From NCBI GenBank assembly GCA_012184525.1, contig WOFQ01000058.1, forward strand, positions 62,001 through 126,000: a stretch of 64,000 bases of DNA, read 5' to 3'. Below, piece after piece: positions 1 to 11,209 of the stretch. The notes beneath the pieces are model-generated. The model saw only the letters and a program-made list of their open reading frames with translations, made no database searches and was not told where the DNA came from. Position 1 is the first letter of the stretch, and every line of letters begins with the position of its first letter. The position numbers were made by a program, and so were the translations under genes. This DNA is from Xenoacremonium recifei (lineage: Eukaryota > Ascomycota > Sordariomycetes > Hypocreales > Nectriaceae).

Positions 1-731
1 TATCGCAGCATCTCGTCGAAGCCTCGAGGTTAGATGAAGGTCGGATGTTCTAGAAGCCGTCAACCGTGTACTTTGACGGCGTCTGCATCCCCGAGTGGCG
101 AGCCCAGGGTGTTGATGTCAGGAAATGGAGGAAAAGAGAGAAGAAAAGGCGACTAAACGGCGATCAAGAAGAGAAAATGTAGACAGCCGGGCAAGCCTCA
201 TCGTCAAGGCAGGAGGCTAGAAGCGAAACGGTCGTGGTTGCCGTCTTAGTCGATCCGCCGCCTGCGCTGGCTTCCATTAGGTTGCCGCATGGCGGGCGGT
301 ACTTACTTAGCGAGTACCTGGCGGTATTGACTCGCACGATTTAAATCCAGCTATTGGCAGCAAAAGTACCGCTGCTTTGATCGCATCGCAGGTTCCGCTC
401 AAAAACCCTAAGGATCCTTCCCTGGTTGACCGACGCCCGGCCAAGTGGATCCCGTCGATGCCGTGCAACGGTTGACATCTGCATGACATCAAAGAATGCC
501 CTGATTCTAAGGTATCGAATAGTAATTAATTGCTAAGAAATCCCCGGATAGATGGTCCAAGGATTTGGGATAACCAAGAAGCGCATCAAACAGGCTTTGC
601 GTGCATACATCGTCGGGGAAGGTCGGTAAGGTCCTCACGAATCTCTCTTTCCTCTTTCCCCCACTAATTTATCAACTCTCACCATCAACAGCACTTCGCA
701 CCAAATTCCTATCTTATCGTTCCCATCTATA
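1..731. other. Intergenic, no gene seen
   Basis: No reading frame here has coding character or a recognisable motif. The last 100 bases (about 630-731) are pyrimidine-rich with a CACCATCAACAG-like leader, which resembles a fungal 5' untranslated region leading into the weak frame that starts at 732. Confidence 0.5.
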
Positions 732-947
732 ATGGACTCTAGCCTGGCCTCCTCGGAAACATGGAATTTTTCAGAATCACTGTCGTCGTCATCCAACTAC
801 TTGGCTGACGGCATCTCGAATGACTCTGCTAGACTGACAGTTCGGAGACAAGCCCGGCCTAGTCCCGAAGCCAAAACGGTGCTCCTAGTTTGTTTCCCCT
901 CCGCCGAATTCCAGCCGCAACACAATAGATCCAGGGGTCCTGTCTGA
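732..947 (+). CDS. Possible small hypothetical protein
   Basis: An ATG follows a CT-rich, leader-like stretch and opens a 71-residue frame rich in serine (MDSSLASSETWNFSESL at the start). I recognise no domain, signal peptide or membrane segment, and no CAAX ending. It could be the first exon of a spliced gene or a chance frame. The downstream sequence to 1841 shows no convincing continuation. It lies tail-to-tail with the m-AAA protease gene. Confidence 0.25.
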   Translation: MDSSLASSETWNFSESLSSSSNYLADGISNDSARLTVRRQARPSPEAKTVLLVCFPSAEFQPQHNRSRGPV

Positions 948-1841
948 CCGTTTCCTTTGTCATTCTCGAAGGCTCCCCAGGAACTTTCTCGTCCAATCAG
1001 CGCCGCGCAATCGCACTTCTGGCTTGCGAATCCCTTCTGCAGTCGGTGATATGATGTCGGTCCCTGCATGTTGAGTGACATTCTAGAGAGTCAATTAGCA
1101 TGGAAAAGGCCCGCCGCAACCGCCTGATGATATTCCTTTGTGCGTGGTAGTGGCAGAACTTGTTGGCTAAGTGTGTGTCTGTGCGCTCAAACAGCAACCT
1201 CATAGGTAGTTCCTGGAGCTACAGAAGACTTCATTCACAAGTATTTGTACCGATCACCATAACGCCTTCGTCTCGGTCTTGAACCGTATTCACAGTTGTA
1301 CATGTCTAGATAGAGATTCGCCTGACCTCCCAGCCCGACTATAGTTACAGGTGTTTACACTGCCAGCCTCAGTCTCCCCCGCTTCCATCATGATGCAGAC
1401 CCAACGATGCCCGATGATGCTGCAGAAAAAATACAAAGAAATACATCCGCCGGAAACCGTGTGAAACTGGCTGGTTTTTGTTGTTTGTGTTGTTAGAGTT
1501 GAGAGCTCGTGTGCGCGGAGAGTGTCCAAACGCCTCCTGTCCCGCATGCCATTCCTCCTCCACCGCGCTTCCTAGCTTCCCGCTTCGACTGAGGCTTAAA
1601 CGGCTTGACTTCCGCTGTCTCGTCTGTTTGGTGCCTCCTCCTCTTTGCTCTCGTGGGGGCCACATCCGCCCGCCGTTCCCCGGTCCTTGTCGTGTAATTG
1701 GCGTGGCGTCCAATGGCTGCCCAGCTCCAAGTTCCCCGACATATCCCACGTCCACACCTACGTCGCCTTGCTTGGCGCGCCAGTACTCTCTGAGAAAATC
1801 TTGCGAGATGCCTCAAAAGTCCAAGTTCCGTGCATGCTCTC
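948..1841. other. Intergenic, 3' side of the m-AAA protease gene
   Basis: The stretch contains only overlapping short frames on both strands and no motif I can name. The part nearest 1841 should be the 3' untranslated region of the protease gene, which is read leftwards. Confidence 0.5.
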
Positions 1842-4573
1842 CTACACTCGCTTAAACGCAGGCGCAGGGGATGGCGGAGAATCCGTCTGCTCCGGAGGGA
1901 AGGGCGGAGGCGCACTCTCCTCCTTACCGCCGCCGAAGTACTTCTCGAAGTCCTCGTTGTCATCGAACGGCCGCTTACCAAGGATGCGCACCATATCGTC
2001 GCGCACCAACACCTCCTTTGTCAGGAGCTCTTCGGCGATCAGACCAACCTCCTTCTTCTTCTCAGTCAGGAGATCTCGGCATCGCTGGTATGCCTGCTCG
2101 ACAATCCGGGACACTTCCTGGTCGATCTGCTGTGCCGTCGCCTCAGCGAAGGGCTTCTGCATCCGGTTCGGGTCGTTCTCAAAGTGTACGGGTCCAACCT
2201 TCTCAGACATGCCCCATTGGGTCACCATGTTTCGTGCCATCTGTGACACCTTCTTGAAGTCATCGCTAGCTCCCGTTGTCACTGTGGGAAAGTGAAGTTC
2301 CTCCGAGACACGTCCACCCATTGTCATGGCCATGCGGTCCATGAGCTGGTTCGTGTTCATCAGGTAAGCGTCTTGTGGCAAGTACTGCGCGTAACCCAGG
2401 GCACCCTGGCCTCGAGGGATGATGGACACCTTCAACAGAGGATCCGCATGTTGCAAGAACCAACCGCAGATGGCGTGGCCGGCCTCGTGGTAAGCGACTG
2501 TCTTCTTCTCCTCGGGCTTGAGGACTAGAGACTTGCGTTCTAGACCACCAATCACTCGTTCAATGGCACGCTCAAAGTGCTCCATCTTGACGTCGTCGGC
2601 ATTGCCTCGAGCAGCTATACACACGTTAGAAAATGTTACATGTCGTATGGTCGGGAACTTCACTCACCAATCAAAGCTGCTTCGTTTACGACGTTGGCAA
2701 TGTCAGCACCAGAGAATCCAGGGGTCAGTGTGGCCAATCGACCAACAAGATGTTCCTGGTCCTCCTTGGTCACGATCTTGTTCAGATACACCTTGAAGAT
2801 CTCCTGTCGGCCCTTCATGGTTGGTCGATCGATGTAGATGTGACGGTCGAATCGTCCAGGTCGCATCAAGGCCTTGTCCAGCATGTCTGCTCTGTTGGTA
2901 CCGGCGAGGACCACAACCTGCTCACGGGTATTGAACCCGTCCATCTCCGTGAGGATCTGGTTTAGGGTGGCTTCTCGCTCGTCGTTACCACCGAATCCTC
3001 GGCCACTCTCTTGTCGTGCACGTCCAATAGCATCAATCTCGTCGATGAAGATGATGCAGGGAGCGTTCTTGCGGCCTTCAGCGAACAGATCTCGCACTCG
3101 CGAAGGACCGACACCGACGAACATCTCCACGAATTCGGAACCGCTGACGCTGAAGAAAGGCACTCCAGACTCGCCTGCGGTAGCCTTAGCCAAAAGCGTC
3201 TTACCGGTACCGGGAGGACCGGCGAGAATGGCGCCTCGGGGGATCTTGGCTCCAAGCTTCTCAAACTTCTCGGGCTGCTTCAAAAAGCTCACAAACTCCA
3301 TGATCTCCGTCTTGGCCTCCTCTAGACCAGCCACATCTGAGAATTTGACCTTGACAGCGCTCTCGGCATTGAACTTCTTGGCTTTGCTCTTGCCAAAGTT
3401 GAACATGCCGCCACCTCCGCTTCGTCCAGCCATCGATCTTTGAGTCCAAAGAATCAGACCGATGAACATGAGAGTAGGTCCAAAGGCCAGGAGCAGGTTG
3501 CCGAAAGTGCCGCCACCAGATTCGTAGCTAACGGGGATTCGTTCCGAGGGCGGGATGCCGAGCTGATCCTGGGCCTCCTCAAGCTTCTTCTCGAAGGACT
3601 CAACAGAGCCAATAGAGAAGACATACGTCTTGCGCTGGTTCGCACCGGCGTCGCCCGTGGTAGCACCCATCGCAGAGGGATGAAGCTCAACGCGAACCTG
3701 CGACCCGTTGATGACAACCAGTTTTTGCACAAGACCCTTGTCAAGGAATGCCTTCCTCATCTCTTGCCAAGTAATCTCCTTCTCTGAGAACGGGTTGGCC
3801 AGCATCTCGGCGATCCATACCGTCACACCAATAGCGATACCAGTCTGAATAGCCTCCATCCAGCCGCTCCGTTCGTTCTTGGGCTTGTTGTCCTTGCCGC
3901 CGGGGGTCTGCTTCGACTTGACATTACCGGAATCGTCCTTTGAGGCTCCCTCTTGTTGATTTCGAGCCTCCTGAGCCTTGGACTCATCGTCCATTCGGAA
4001 CGCCGAGAATGGTCCGTCCTTCTGCGACTCCTCAAACTCAACCATTCGCTCGGTAATCATGTAGACGCAGCGCATCAACCTGCCCTTGTCCAGGATCGAA
4101 AGGTTTCCTTCGCCTTTTCGCATCTTGTCCAGGAGATCGCGTGTTTCCGCAGGTGCGCCCGTGATCTGTAGCTTCTCCAATATGTTCTTGGCCATTGGCC
4201 GGTGTGCTTCGGGGATTCGGTTTATGAACTGCTCAAGGTGGGCGATCTCATCCTTGGACAGATGAATCCAGCCCTCGGGTAGCGGTGGTGGTTTTGGGGC
4301 CTGAGCATTATTACTCTCCTCCGGACCACCCTTGTTGTTTTGTTGAAAGTTCACATCGTTCTTGTTCTCGTCCTTGCCGTTCGAGGGAGGTTCTTGGCCA
4401 GGTGGCGTCGGGTTGGAAGAGTAATATCTCGCTCGGATCGCAAACGCTGCCGAGGCCTTGGGTGAGATTGCCCGCGTCACGGCAGCCGGCCGGACGCATA
4501 TCCGCAATGAAGACTGCGATGAGAGCCTCGCAATTCGGGCGAGGGACGTCGACGAGCGCAGTAACCGAGACAT
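1842..4573 (-). CDS. YTA12: Mitochondrial inner-membrane m-AAA protease subunit (Yta12/Afg3 family)
   Basis: Two exons, 4573-2668 and 2614-1842, give 892 residues; the 53-base intron has a GTGAGT donor and TATAG acceptor. The ATG at 4573 is chosen because it opens an Arg/Ser-rich, acid-free mitochondrial presequence (MSRLLRSSTSLARIARL). The open frame continues upstream to 4882, but that part looks non-coding. A charged linker follows, then a membrane segment near 240-260, the FtsH-type intermembrane domain near 265-350 and a second membrane segment near 356-375. The AAA+ module has Walker A GPPGTGKT near 450 and Walker B IIFIDEID near 505. The M41 metalloprotease domain carries HEAGH near 677. 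The family forms hexamers facing the matrix that degrade unassembled respiratory subunits and process ribosomal protein MrpL32. The length fits filamentous-fungal Yta12 better than Afg3, but that choice is an inference. Two close paralogs exist in yeast, so the symbol is provisional. Confidence 0.93.
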
Positions 4574-5269
4574 GGCGGGCGTCGTAGCTTCGCGCAAGGC
4601 GGAACACCCGGAGTCGGGGAAGCAAAAGTTGCGAGGCAGCGCCGAAGCACTATCTCGAGGCAACCCGGGTTTCGGGAAACCGAACTCGCAGATGGCCGCA
4701 GTCGACGAACAATCTGCGGAAACCAGCAGGGATTCGAGGCTCTGGCACCGCTGGGAGAGGAATTGCTGATGACACCACTGAGTTGAAGCTTTCGGCGATG
4801 AGTCCATGAAGCCCGCTACGTTAGCTCGAAAATTGGGCGATATCACGTGCGCCGGGCTTCGGAAGACGTCGGGATCCACCACGGAAAGAGGCGAGAGGCG
4901 TCAACGACTTGATGCCTGCGAATGACAAACTCCGCCTGGAATATTCCAAATATTTGAGGCGTTGAAAATCGAGCTGTCCCTTGACAGGTTACTCCATGCA
5001 GTACTTGTCGCCCTCTGCCCTTTTGTCGCAGTCGGCATGATGTCTCGGTTGGCCTTTCACTTTCGGCTTCCGGTTGCGGCAACGTCCACCGTCGGCGACC
5101 TGGAGTTGGTGTCTTTACTTCCGGTCTTTGTCGGATAACTTTCTACAGAGCGCTATTCAATTCAATGTTACAGTGCAATTCCAGCCGGTTCCTTCGGCGC
5201 TTTCGCTACTTTTCCATCCTGGTGTAGGTCGCGGAAACAATTGGGTATCTTTACATATATACAGAAACA
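4574..5269. promoter_or_regulatory. m-AAA protease promoter and MTQ1 3' region
   Basis: This spacer separates two genes read leftwards. It should hold the protease promoter and 5' leader near 4574-4900 and the MTQ1 terminator near 5270. A CTCGAAAATTGGGC element at 4825-4838 partly resembles the palindromic elements at 12792 and 57693. No gene is seen. Confidence 0.4.
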
Positions 5270-6349
5270 TCATTTTGGGCTCTCTGCGTCTGGTCGAACG
5301 ATGAAAATGCTCCGAATGCGCCCATTGCCCTTTACGGGAATTTCCCAGGACCGACCACTCTGATCCTCAATCTGCACCGACCTCGTATCGTCTTCACCAG
5401 GATCGAAGTCGACCCAGTCTCGCCACAGTTCCGCTTGGGAATCGCGTGCAATCTTATGCTGCGCATAAAGTCTGAGAACCCGCAGCGCTTGAGCTTCATC
5501 TCCAATTTCCAGTAGAATGATTTGTGGGCTCAGCAAAGCAGCGATATCTAAGAGACGCGCATAGAACACATCCGCAGGATCGCATCCTGAGGGTCGAGGC
5601 AGACTGTCATCTGGCACCAGAGCAAGCTGCGGTTCATATTTCCGAACCGAGTATCCGAGCTGTCCACGGCCGTAATTCCACACGTCGCGGGAGATATACG
5701 GTGGGTTAGACACAAGAACGTCCCATTTACAGACAGCCAAGTCTTTGATATGGTCGTCACTAAACACGTCGCCCCTGGTGACCAAGAGGCGTTGGTGCTC
5801 TGTTGGCGAGACCAGAGTTTGCAACCGAAGATTGTGTGCAATGTTTTCTTGTGCTAGTCGTAGTGCGTAGGGGGAGATGTCTACTCCCCGGACTTCGAGA
5901 TCCTTGAATGATGTTTGCAACAGCGCAAACAGAAGCAGAGGTATACAGCCTGTCCCAGTACAAAAGTCGATTATCCTAAGGTTAGATAGGCCTGTATCCG
6001 CTCCTGGTCGCCGTTTGTTGCGTTGCTTGATCAATTCTGCGAGATGGTAGGTGTACGCTTCGGTCTCTGACCGAGGTATCAAGACGCCAGGACGACATTT
6101 GATATCCAGAGGACCAAAAGGCTGCGAGCCCAAAACATACTGTAGAGGAACTCCACGGCCTCGTTTGAGGCACATGGACGCCAGACGAGCGGCCCTCTGA
6201 CTCAAACTGGTCGTCTCGTCGACATGATGCGTGATCCACCGTAGCTCATTCTGCGCGGACTCCAGGTCTCTACATCCCGGAAGAAGAGCGGCGAGGTGAG
6301 GTGACTGTCGTTGGGCTTGACGGAAAAGAAGCGGCCGCAGTCGGGGCAT
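5270..6349 (-). CDS. MTQ1: Release-factor glutamine N5-methyltransferase, HemK/PrmC family, mitochondrial
   Basis: A single exon of 359 residues if the ATG at 6349 is used. The frame stays open to an ATG at 6466, giving 398 residues. I prefer 6349 because it opens a basic, hydrophobic presequence-like stretch (MPRLRPLLFRQAQRQ). An N-terminal helical part is followed by LQYVLGSQPFG, the family's substrate-side motif, then the SAM-binding fold (IIDFCTGTGCIPLLL, with the acidic loop VRGVDISPYAL). The diagnostic VSNPPYISRD motif is at about 213-222. HemK proteins methylate the glutamine of the GGQ loop in class I release factors. The mitochondrial member acts on Mrf1, and the presequence-like start argues for this rather than the cytosolic Mtq2, which lacks such a leader and is shorter. 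It is divergent from RPB11. Confidence 0.9.
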   Translation of the reverse strand: MPRLRPLLFRQAQRQSPHLAALLPGCRDLESAQNELRWITHHVDETTSLSQRAARLASMCLKRGRGVPLQYVLGSQPFGPLDIKCRPGVLIPRSETEAYTYHLAELIKQRNKRRPGADTGLSNLRIIDFCTGTGCIPLLLFALLQTSFKDLEVRGVDISPYALRLAQENIAHNLRLQTLVSPTEHQRLLVTRGDVFSDDHIKDLAVCKWDVLVSNPPYISRDVWNYGRGQLGYSVRKYEPQLALVPDDSLPRPSGCDPADVFYARLLDIAALLSPQIILLEIGDEAQALRVLRLYAQHKIARDSQAELWRDWVDFDPGEDDTRSVQIEDQSGRSWEIPVKGNGRIRSIFIVRPDAESPK

Positions 6350-6774
6350 TGAGGGAGAGATTCTTTGAAGGAGTAGGGACTTTCTTGAAATACGGAGCGC
6401 CTTAGTAAGGTGAGCCAAACTGAGAAGCCACGCCGCAGGCTGCAAGGGTGGCTGCGCTAGCCCCAATCAGGACACACTTTCATCCTTTTGTCTTCCACTC
6501 CATTCATGGTAGCTTTTGAAGATTGTTGACCGAACATCATCCTGGCTTCAGTGCATCACTGCTAACCATCCCCTTTCAGAATCTCATTTGGAGACTGTCT
6601 ATTGTGTCTTGGATTGTGTTACAACTTCTTTTGTCATTCTTCGATATCACCCGTTACTCGTGGCTCAGAAAGCTTTACGAGCATCTACAATCCAACCGAA
6701 ATTCACTTGCTACAGGCATCAAGGCCCCGAAACGAAACCTCAACTATTGCTATCACTCCAAAGCTAAAGCGAAT
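6350..6774. promoter_or_regulatory. Divergent promoter, MTQ1 and RPB11
   Basis: About 425 bases lie between the two start codons (309 if MTQ1 starts at 6466). The two genes must share this spacer for their promoters. No TATA box is obvious. The part next to RPB11 is A-rich (AAAGCTAAAGCGAAT before the ATG). Confidence 0.45.
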
Positions 6775-7896
6775 ATGAACGCACCGGATCGGTAAGTCAA
6801 GTCCTTCTTTCTCTAGTGAATGTCGCATCGTTTGCGTCTCGTTAAGGCGCCTCGCGGGTCACCGTCTCAAGTTCGCCTCCCTGATCACTGTTCGCTCCAT
6901 TGGGGAGTTCCCAGCATGCTTCAATACACAGGCAAGTGCCTCGAAAAACGAATGGCAAGCAAGCTTGTGCGTTTGGGCTTTTTTGCGATCACTTCTTACG
7001 GTCCTCATGAGTTTTGAGAGTTTGACTGGCTCCCTGCCAATCAGCTACCTTCAAATTCGGCGACAGTTTGAGAACGGCAGTCACCTCAACCGTCACCTGC
7101 TCCTTCCACGAGTAAAAATGCGTTCAGGCCCATCAAGCCGTCAAACGGAAGGAGCAGGAATTTTCAAGCAAACGGATGCCTTGAGAACGAGATATAAATA
7201 TTCGTCACAATTGGCCGTGGTCGTCAAACATTTCTCTCCTACAACCAGGCGACGCCATTCCCTCGCCCCCTACCTCACCCTTTTCCAAACACCAACACAT
7301 CAACTTTTGATCACCAAAGCAGTCGTCGCTATGGCGGGTTGCAATTCCAAGCACTTCAATCTTCAGGATGACCCGTTACGTTGCTTGCTATGGCGCTTGA
7401 TATTTCGAAGCTGACATGTAGACCAGTTTCGAGCTCTTCCTGCTCGGAGAGGGCGAGAAGAAGATCGAGGAGAAGGTCCAGTCGGGTAAGTCGTCCTTCG
7501 GGTGCCTCAGAAATCTAGCTAACCAGTTCCCCTCTCAGGTATGGCCAATACCTCTGACTTCATCCTCCTCAAGGAGGATCATACTCTCGGAAATCTCCTC
7601 TCTGAGCACCTTAAGTTGCATCCTAACGTCATGATGGCCGGTTACAAGAGTAAGACCTCTGTTCCGACCACGTCCACCTAATGCTAACCTCGAGTCTAGT
7701 TGCGCATCCTAATGTACCTGAGCTCTTCATACGGGTACAAACTGACGGCCAGATGTCACCCCGCGATGTTTTCACGGCAGTTTGCGAGAAGCTGATCAAC
7801 CAGCTGGAGATGCTTCATCAAGAGTTTACTCGAGAATGGGAACTCCGACGCATCACGAACACGGGAGAGCAGGGGAACCAGCAGAATGGACATTGA
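6775..7896 (+). CDS. RPB11: RNA polymerase II subunit RPB11
   Basis: Four exons, 6775-6791, 7427-7485, 7539-7649 and 7700-7896, give 127 residues, close to the family's usual 115-125. The first exon encodes just MNAPDR, the near-invariant N-terminus of Rpb11, and continues into FELFLLGEGEKK after the splice. The core motif KEDHTLGNLL belongs to the alpha-like dimerisation domain that pairs with Rpb3 to nucleate polymerase II assembly in the nucleus. The C-terminal helix runs through LHQEFTREWELRR. The first intron is 635 bases, about ten times the others in this window. It contains a TATAAATA and a leader-like stretch ahead of a second ATG at 7331. The gene diverges from MTQ1 and converges on LSM5. 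Confidence 0.93.
7193..7200 (+). promoter_or_regulatory. TATA-like element inside RPB11 intron 1
   Basis: TATAAATA is followed by a C/T- and CA-rich stretch resembling a fungal 5' leader (7230-7330) and an ATG at 7331. This could be an internal promoter for an RPB11 isoform. It could also be a chance AT-rich site. Confidence 0.35.
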
Positions 7897-8216
7897 GGCC
7901 TAAAAGGGTCCTTCGGATGGATGGCGTTGGGGTATAATGATTTGCTTAGGAATTAAATGGCACACGGTCGCCGATCGGACGTCAGAAAGAGAGATAATAC
8001 CGAAAAATGATCTTGACATCAGGTGGCCTTTATTTATCATTTCAGCTGTGTTGTACGGTATACCATGTAGGAGTACCCAGAGCTTGACATAAATTATTCA
8101 TGAGTCACCTTGGAGGTGTTCTCACGAGCTTCCGAACCACTTCATATGCGCCGTCTCTTCCTATCCGAGAAGAGTTTCGCTGGTTATAGATTTTGATCCT
8201 ACGCAAGCCCTTGACC
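7897..8216. terminator. Convergent 3' regions of RPB11 and LSM5
   Basis: 320 bases separate the two stop codons. The centre is AT-rich (TTTATTTATC near 8030, AAATTATTCATG near 8090), as expected for polyadenylation regions on both strands. No gene is seen. Confidence 0.4.
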
Positions 8217-8734
8217 TCAAGCACCTGGCTCACCAGGGCCTTCACCACCTGGGATCAGCTGAATTAAAATGTTAGCACGACTCAAGCTCTCTATTCTGAG
8301 TATTCACTCACCATGCAGATGTTGTTTCCATTTAGTAGAATCTTGGGGAGCTTAGTGTGGTTGCCAGAGTAGTCACTACAAGACCAGTCAGTTTATCATG
8401 TAGGGAACTGCTGAAGCGGGCGTCCGTACAATTCAGTCACATCCTCCAAAACCATGTCTAAAATATCAATCAGTTTAGGTTACAGCGCATTTGGAACGGT
8501 GAGCTACTCACTGACGTAGTCGTCGAAGCCGAGGAGCGTTCCGCTGAATTCTGACCATTCCATCAGCACTGACACAGAGAGTGGATGGATAATGACCAAC
8601 CCTTGTCTCCCTTCATTATGACCCAGATCCTAGAGCCAACACACTTGTCGATGAGCTCTAGAGGGTCGTTAGTCGTCGTTGAGTCGTAAGATGAACAGGG
8701 AGAGCTGACCGAGGGGCAACAATTGAGATGCCAT
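8217..8734 (-). CDS. LSM5: U6 snRNA-associated Sm-like protein LSm5
   Basis: Six exons, 8734-8710, 8657-8601, 8550-8512, 8457-8430, 8375-8312 and 8258-8217, give 84 residues, the normal LSm5 size. The protein reads MASQLLPLELIDKCVG and then GSRIWVIMKGDKEFSG (Sm motif 1 with the FDDYVN turn), and ends with the Sm2 motif KILLNGNNICMLIPGG. LSm5 is a ring subunit of both LSm2-8, which binds the U6 3' end in the nucleus, and LSm1-7, which binds deadenylated mRNA for decapping in the cytoplasm. Five introns cut a 255-base coding sequence. The exon-1 and exon-2 donors (GTCAGC, GTTGGT) are weak, but reading phase and conservation fix them. It is divergent from the exonuclease gene and convergent with RPB11. 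Confidence 0.93.
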
Positions 8735-9393
8735 TTTGACAGATCTCTGAGAGCTGATCTAGTAACGGACGAAGGGCAATGAGGCAGTCCTCGGTTTATC
8801 CCCGCGAGTTTTCGATTGGAGGCTGAAGCTCTGGGGTTAATCTCCTCGCTTGGTTGCTGGTCGCCGTCGATGAAGTCGTCAATGTAGTCGTCAAAGCATC
8901 CATCCATCACAAAGTGGGATGGAAACCAGGCGCAGGGCCACCGAATACAGCGTAGCGGCCCCTCCCTCCACAGCGCACTGAATTCAGCACGACAGCACGT
9001 GCCCTCGCGCGCATGACTAAGCATCCGCCAGCGCCCAGCAACCAGGCAGCTGAACATGGATTCGGGTTAAGCGCCCGCCCTCACTCATGGACTCGGTGAG
9101 GACTCGCGCCCACCAGACGAGACTCGATTCACGATCCCGCGGCTGCCTAATGTAGCGCACCTTTAGGTCATGGTTCATTGCCACGATGGCAATTCGATAC
9201 TGGCTGCTGTACGCGTTACCCAACAGTCGGTGACTAGGAAGAGACCGGCGAGCGTCGCGGGCGATGTTCTGAGACCGGACTTGAAAGCGCGTCGCCTTCT
9301 ACAGAGCCGCAGGTTGGCGCCCTTCTATTGCTCTCTTTGCTTATTACAGCTCCTGACAGATGGCATAGGCCAATTCCTCGCACACAAATTGCA
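8735..9393. promoter_or_regulatory. Divergent promoter, LSM5 and DEDDy exonuclease
   Basis: About 660 bases lie between the two start codons. No TATA box or CCAAT box stands out. The segment near 9340-9393 includes CTTATTACAGCTCCTGACAG, which could be the end of a 5'-leader intron. No gene is seen. Confidence 0.35.
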
Positions 9394-11066
9394 ATGGCTT
9401 CTTCATCTAATAATAGCTTATGGAACCCTTCAAGGGGAATTCGCTTCTCCCCTAAACCCAGTCCGATGCTTTATCCCTCCTTGGGAACCGCTCGCAGCCT
9501 TCATGCGCCTTCTTCCAATGCTGGCAGTGGAAGTAGTGCTCTTAAGGAAGATGAGTTCAGCGATGATGAGCAGTTTGAGCGTGATGCAGCAGAGTGGTTT
9601 GACCAGCAAGATGAGCTGGCCAAGGTGACATCCGAGGTCAAGGCTGATCAGACCAATGATCAGCGAGCCGAACCTGGAGAGACTTCGACGGACAGTTCAA
9701 AGGCAAAAAAGGAGAAGCCTGAGCCAATCCTACCTCCAGAGACGTCGTTAGACTTCAACATCTCCCATGAACAGTTCTATGCTGCGCTCAAAAGCAGGCC
9801 CGAGTCTCCGGGCTCCTTCTGGTCTTATAAGATGTACCACCGGCTCCAGCCCGACGGCACACCTGAAAATGTCAAAGTACACTACTGCACGAGCAAAAAC
9901 ACCATGGAATGGGTGTGCAAGCGATACTTCCTCAATGAACCCGTGCTGGGCTTCGACCTTGAGTGGATGGCTTACGCCGGGCGCGGCACCGGGCCCCGAC
10001 AAAACGTCTCGCTCATACAAATAGCAAGCCCCAGCCGCATAGGTCTCTTTCACGTCGCGGTTTTTGCCAAAGACGACTTTGTGGCGCCTAGTTTTCGACA
10101 GATCATGCAAGACGAGGGGGTCAGCAAGGTGGGCGTGAACATCCAAGGCGATTGCACGCGACTGAAGAAGTTTCTCGGCGTCGACACCAAAGGGATCTTT
10201 GAGCTGAGCCATCTCTACAAGTTGGTTAAGTACTCGAAGGCCGGAGAGCTGAATCTGATCAACCGTATCAAGGTGGCGCTCTCCGTCCAAGTCCAGGAGG
10301 TTTTGGGACTTCCATTGTACAAGGGCGCAGTGGTCCGTTCGGGAAATTGGATGAAACCTCTCAACGAAAATCAACTTTCCTGTAAGTTCAAAATTGCGGC
10401 ATCAATCCCCGACTTATACTGATAGTTAAAGACTCGGCTTCGGATGCCTATGCCGGGCTTCAGTTATACCACGTCCTAGAAGGTCGACGGGAGAAACTCG
10501 ACCCCTGCCCTCCCCGACCACATTTTGCTGAGAAGGGTCTCCCGATCCGCGTTGCTACGACGCCAGATCCAGACGAAGAGGACGTAACGCCACCGGAAGA
10601 CGTTACTGAGCTTGAACCTCTTGGACCCGAACTCTCCATAGTCTCAAAGAAAGCAGAAGCACCAGCACCTTGTCCTCCAGCAAAACAACCCTCGAAACCA
10701 CCTCTTCCGCCCAAAGACACTCGAATTATCGCTGCAGAAACCCGACTCAAGACCTACCGTTCCAACAAAGCAAAGCCCCTCGCTGCCCAGCCTGCCGCCG
10801 TGCGTGCTTACTACATCTGGCACGACAACGATGGATTAGAGCCTGAAGCCATGGCCAAGTTGCTGCGCGAACCACCCTTGAAGACGACCACTGTTGTTGG
10901 ATATATACTCAACGCAATTACCCTAGAAAACCTGCCCTACGATACCAAAAGACTCAAGGAGGAGGTCTTGTCTCACCTCGTTCCAGGCACAGTCCAGAAT
11001 GGAAAATTCAAGGCGCTGGTGGAAGAAGTGCATAAAGCTAGAGACTTACAGCCGTCAGAGGCTTGA
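9394..11066 (+). CDS. 3'-5' exonuclease of the DEDDy (RNase D/WRN-exonuclease) family
   Basis: Two exons, 9394-10381 and 10432-11066, give 540 residues. The ATG at 9394 is chosen over upstream in-frame codons because of its GCAATGG context. Residues 1-150 are acidic and low-complexity. The exonuclease fold spans about 165-355, with all catalytic positions visible: D188 and E190 in GFDLEWM, D253 in NIQGDCTRLKKF, and Y330/D334 in YSASDAYAG. The Tyr comes from choosing the AAAG acceptor at 10431; an alternative TAG acceptor at 10425 would add two residues (Phe-Lys) and lose it. A Pro/Lys-rich linker follows. The C-terminal 90 residues (AYYIWHDNDGLEPEAMAKLL) look helical, resembling HRDC-type or helix-hairpin modules seen after such nucleases. 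The WRN-exonuclease-like group acts on nucleic-acid 3' ends; the substrate here is unknown. It converges on YTM1. Confidence 0.88.
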
Positions 11067-11209
11067 GAGTTGTATACATCACATAGAACACATGGATACG
11101 AAGTACACGAGCATAGCAAGCATGGATGATTATCGCTGTCCTTTTCTCTCATTTTATTTTTCCTCTATACCCATTTCGCCGTTCTAAATTCCAAAAAGCA
11201 GTCATCACT

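Noticed and set aside
4574..4882. N-terminal extension of the m-AAA protease (103 residues)
   Set aside because: The upstream part is Cys/Ser-rich and lacks presequence character, whereas the inner ATG at 4573 opens a typical mitochondrial targeting sequence.
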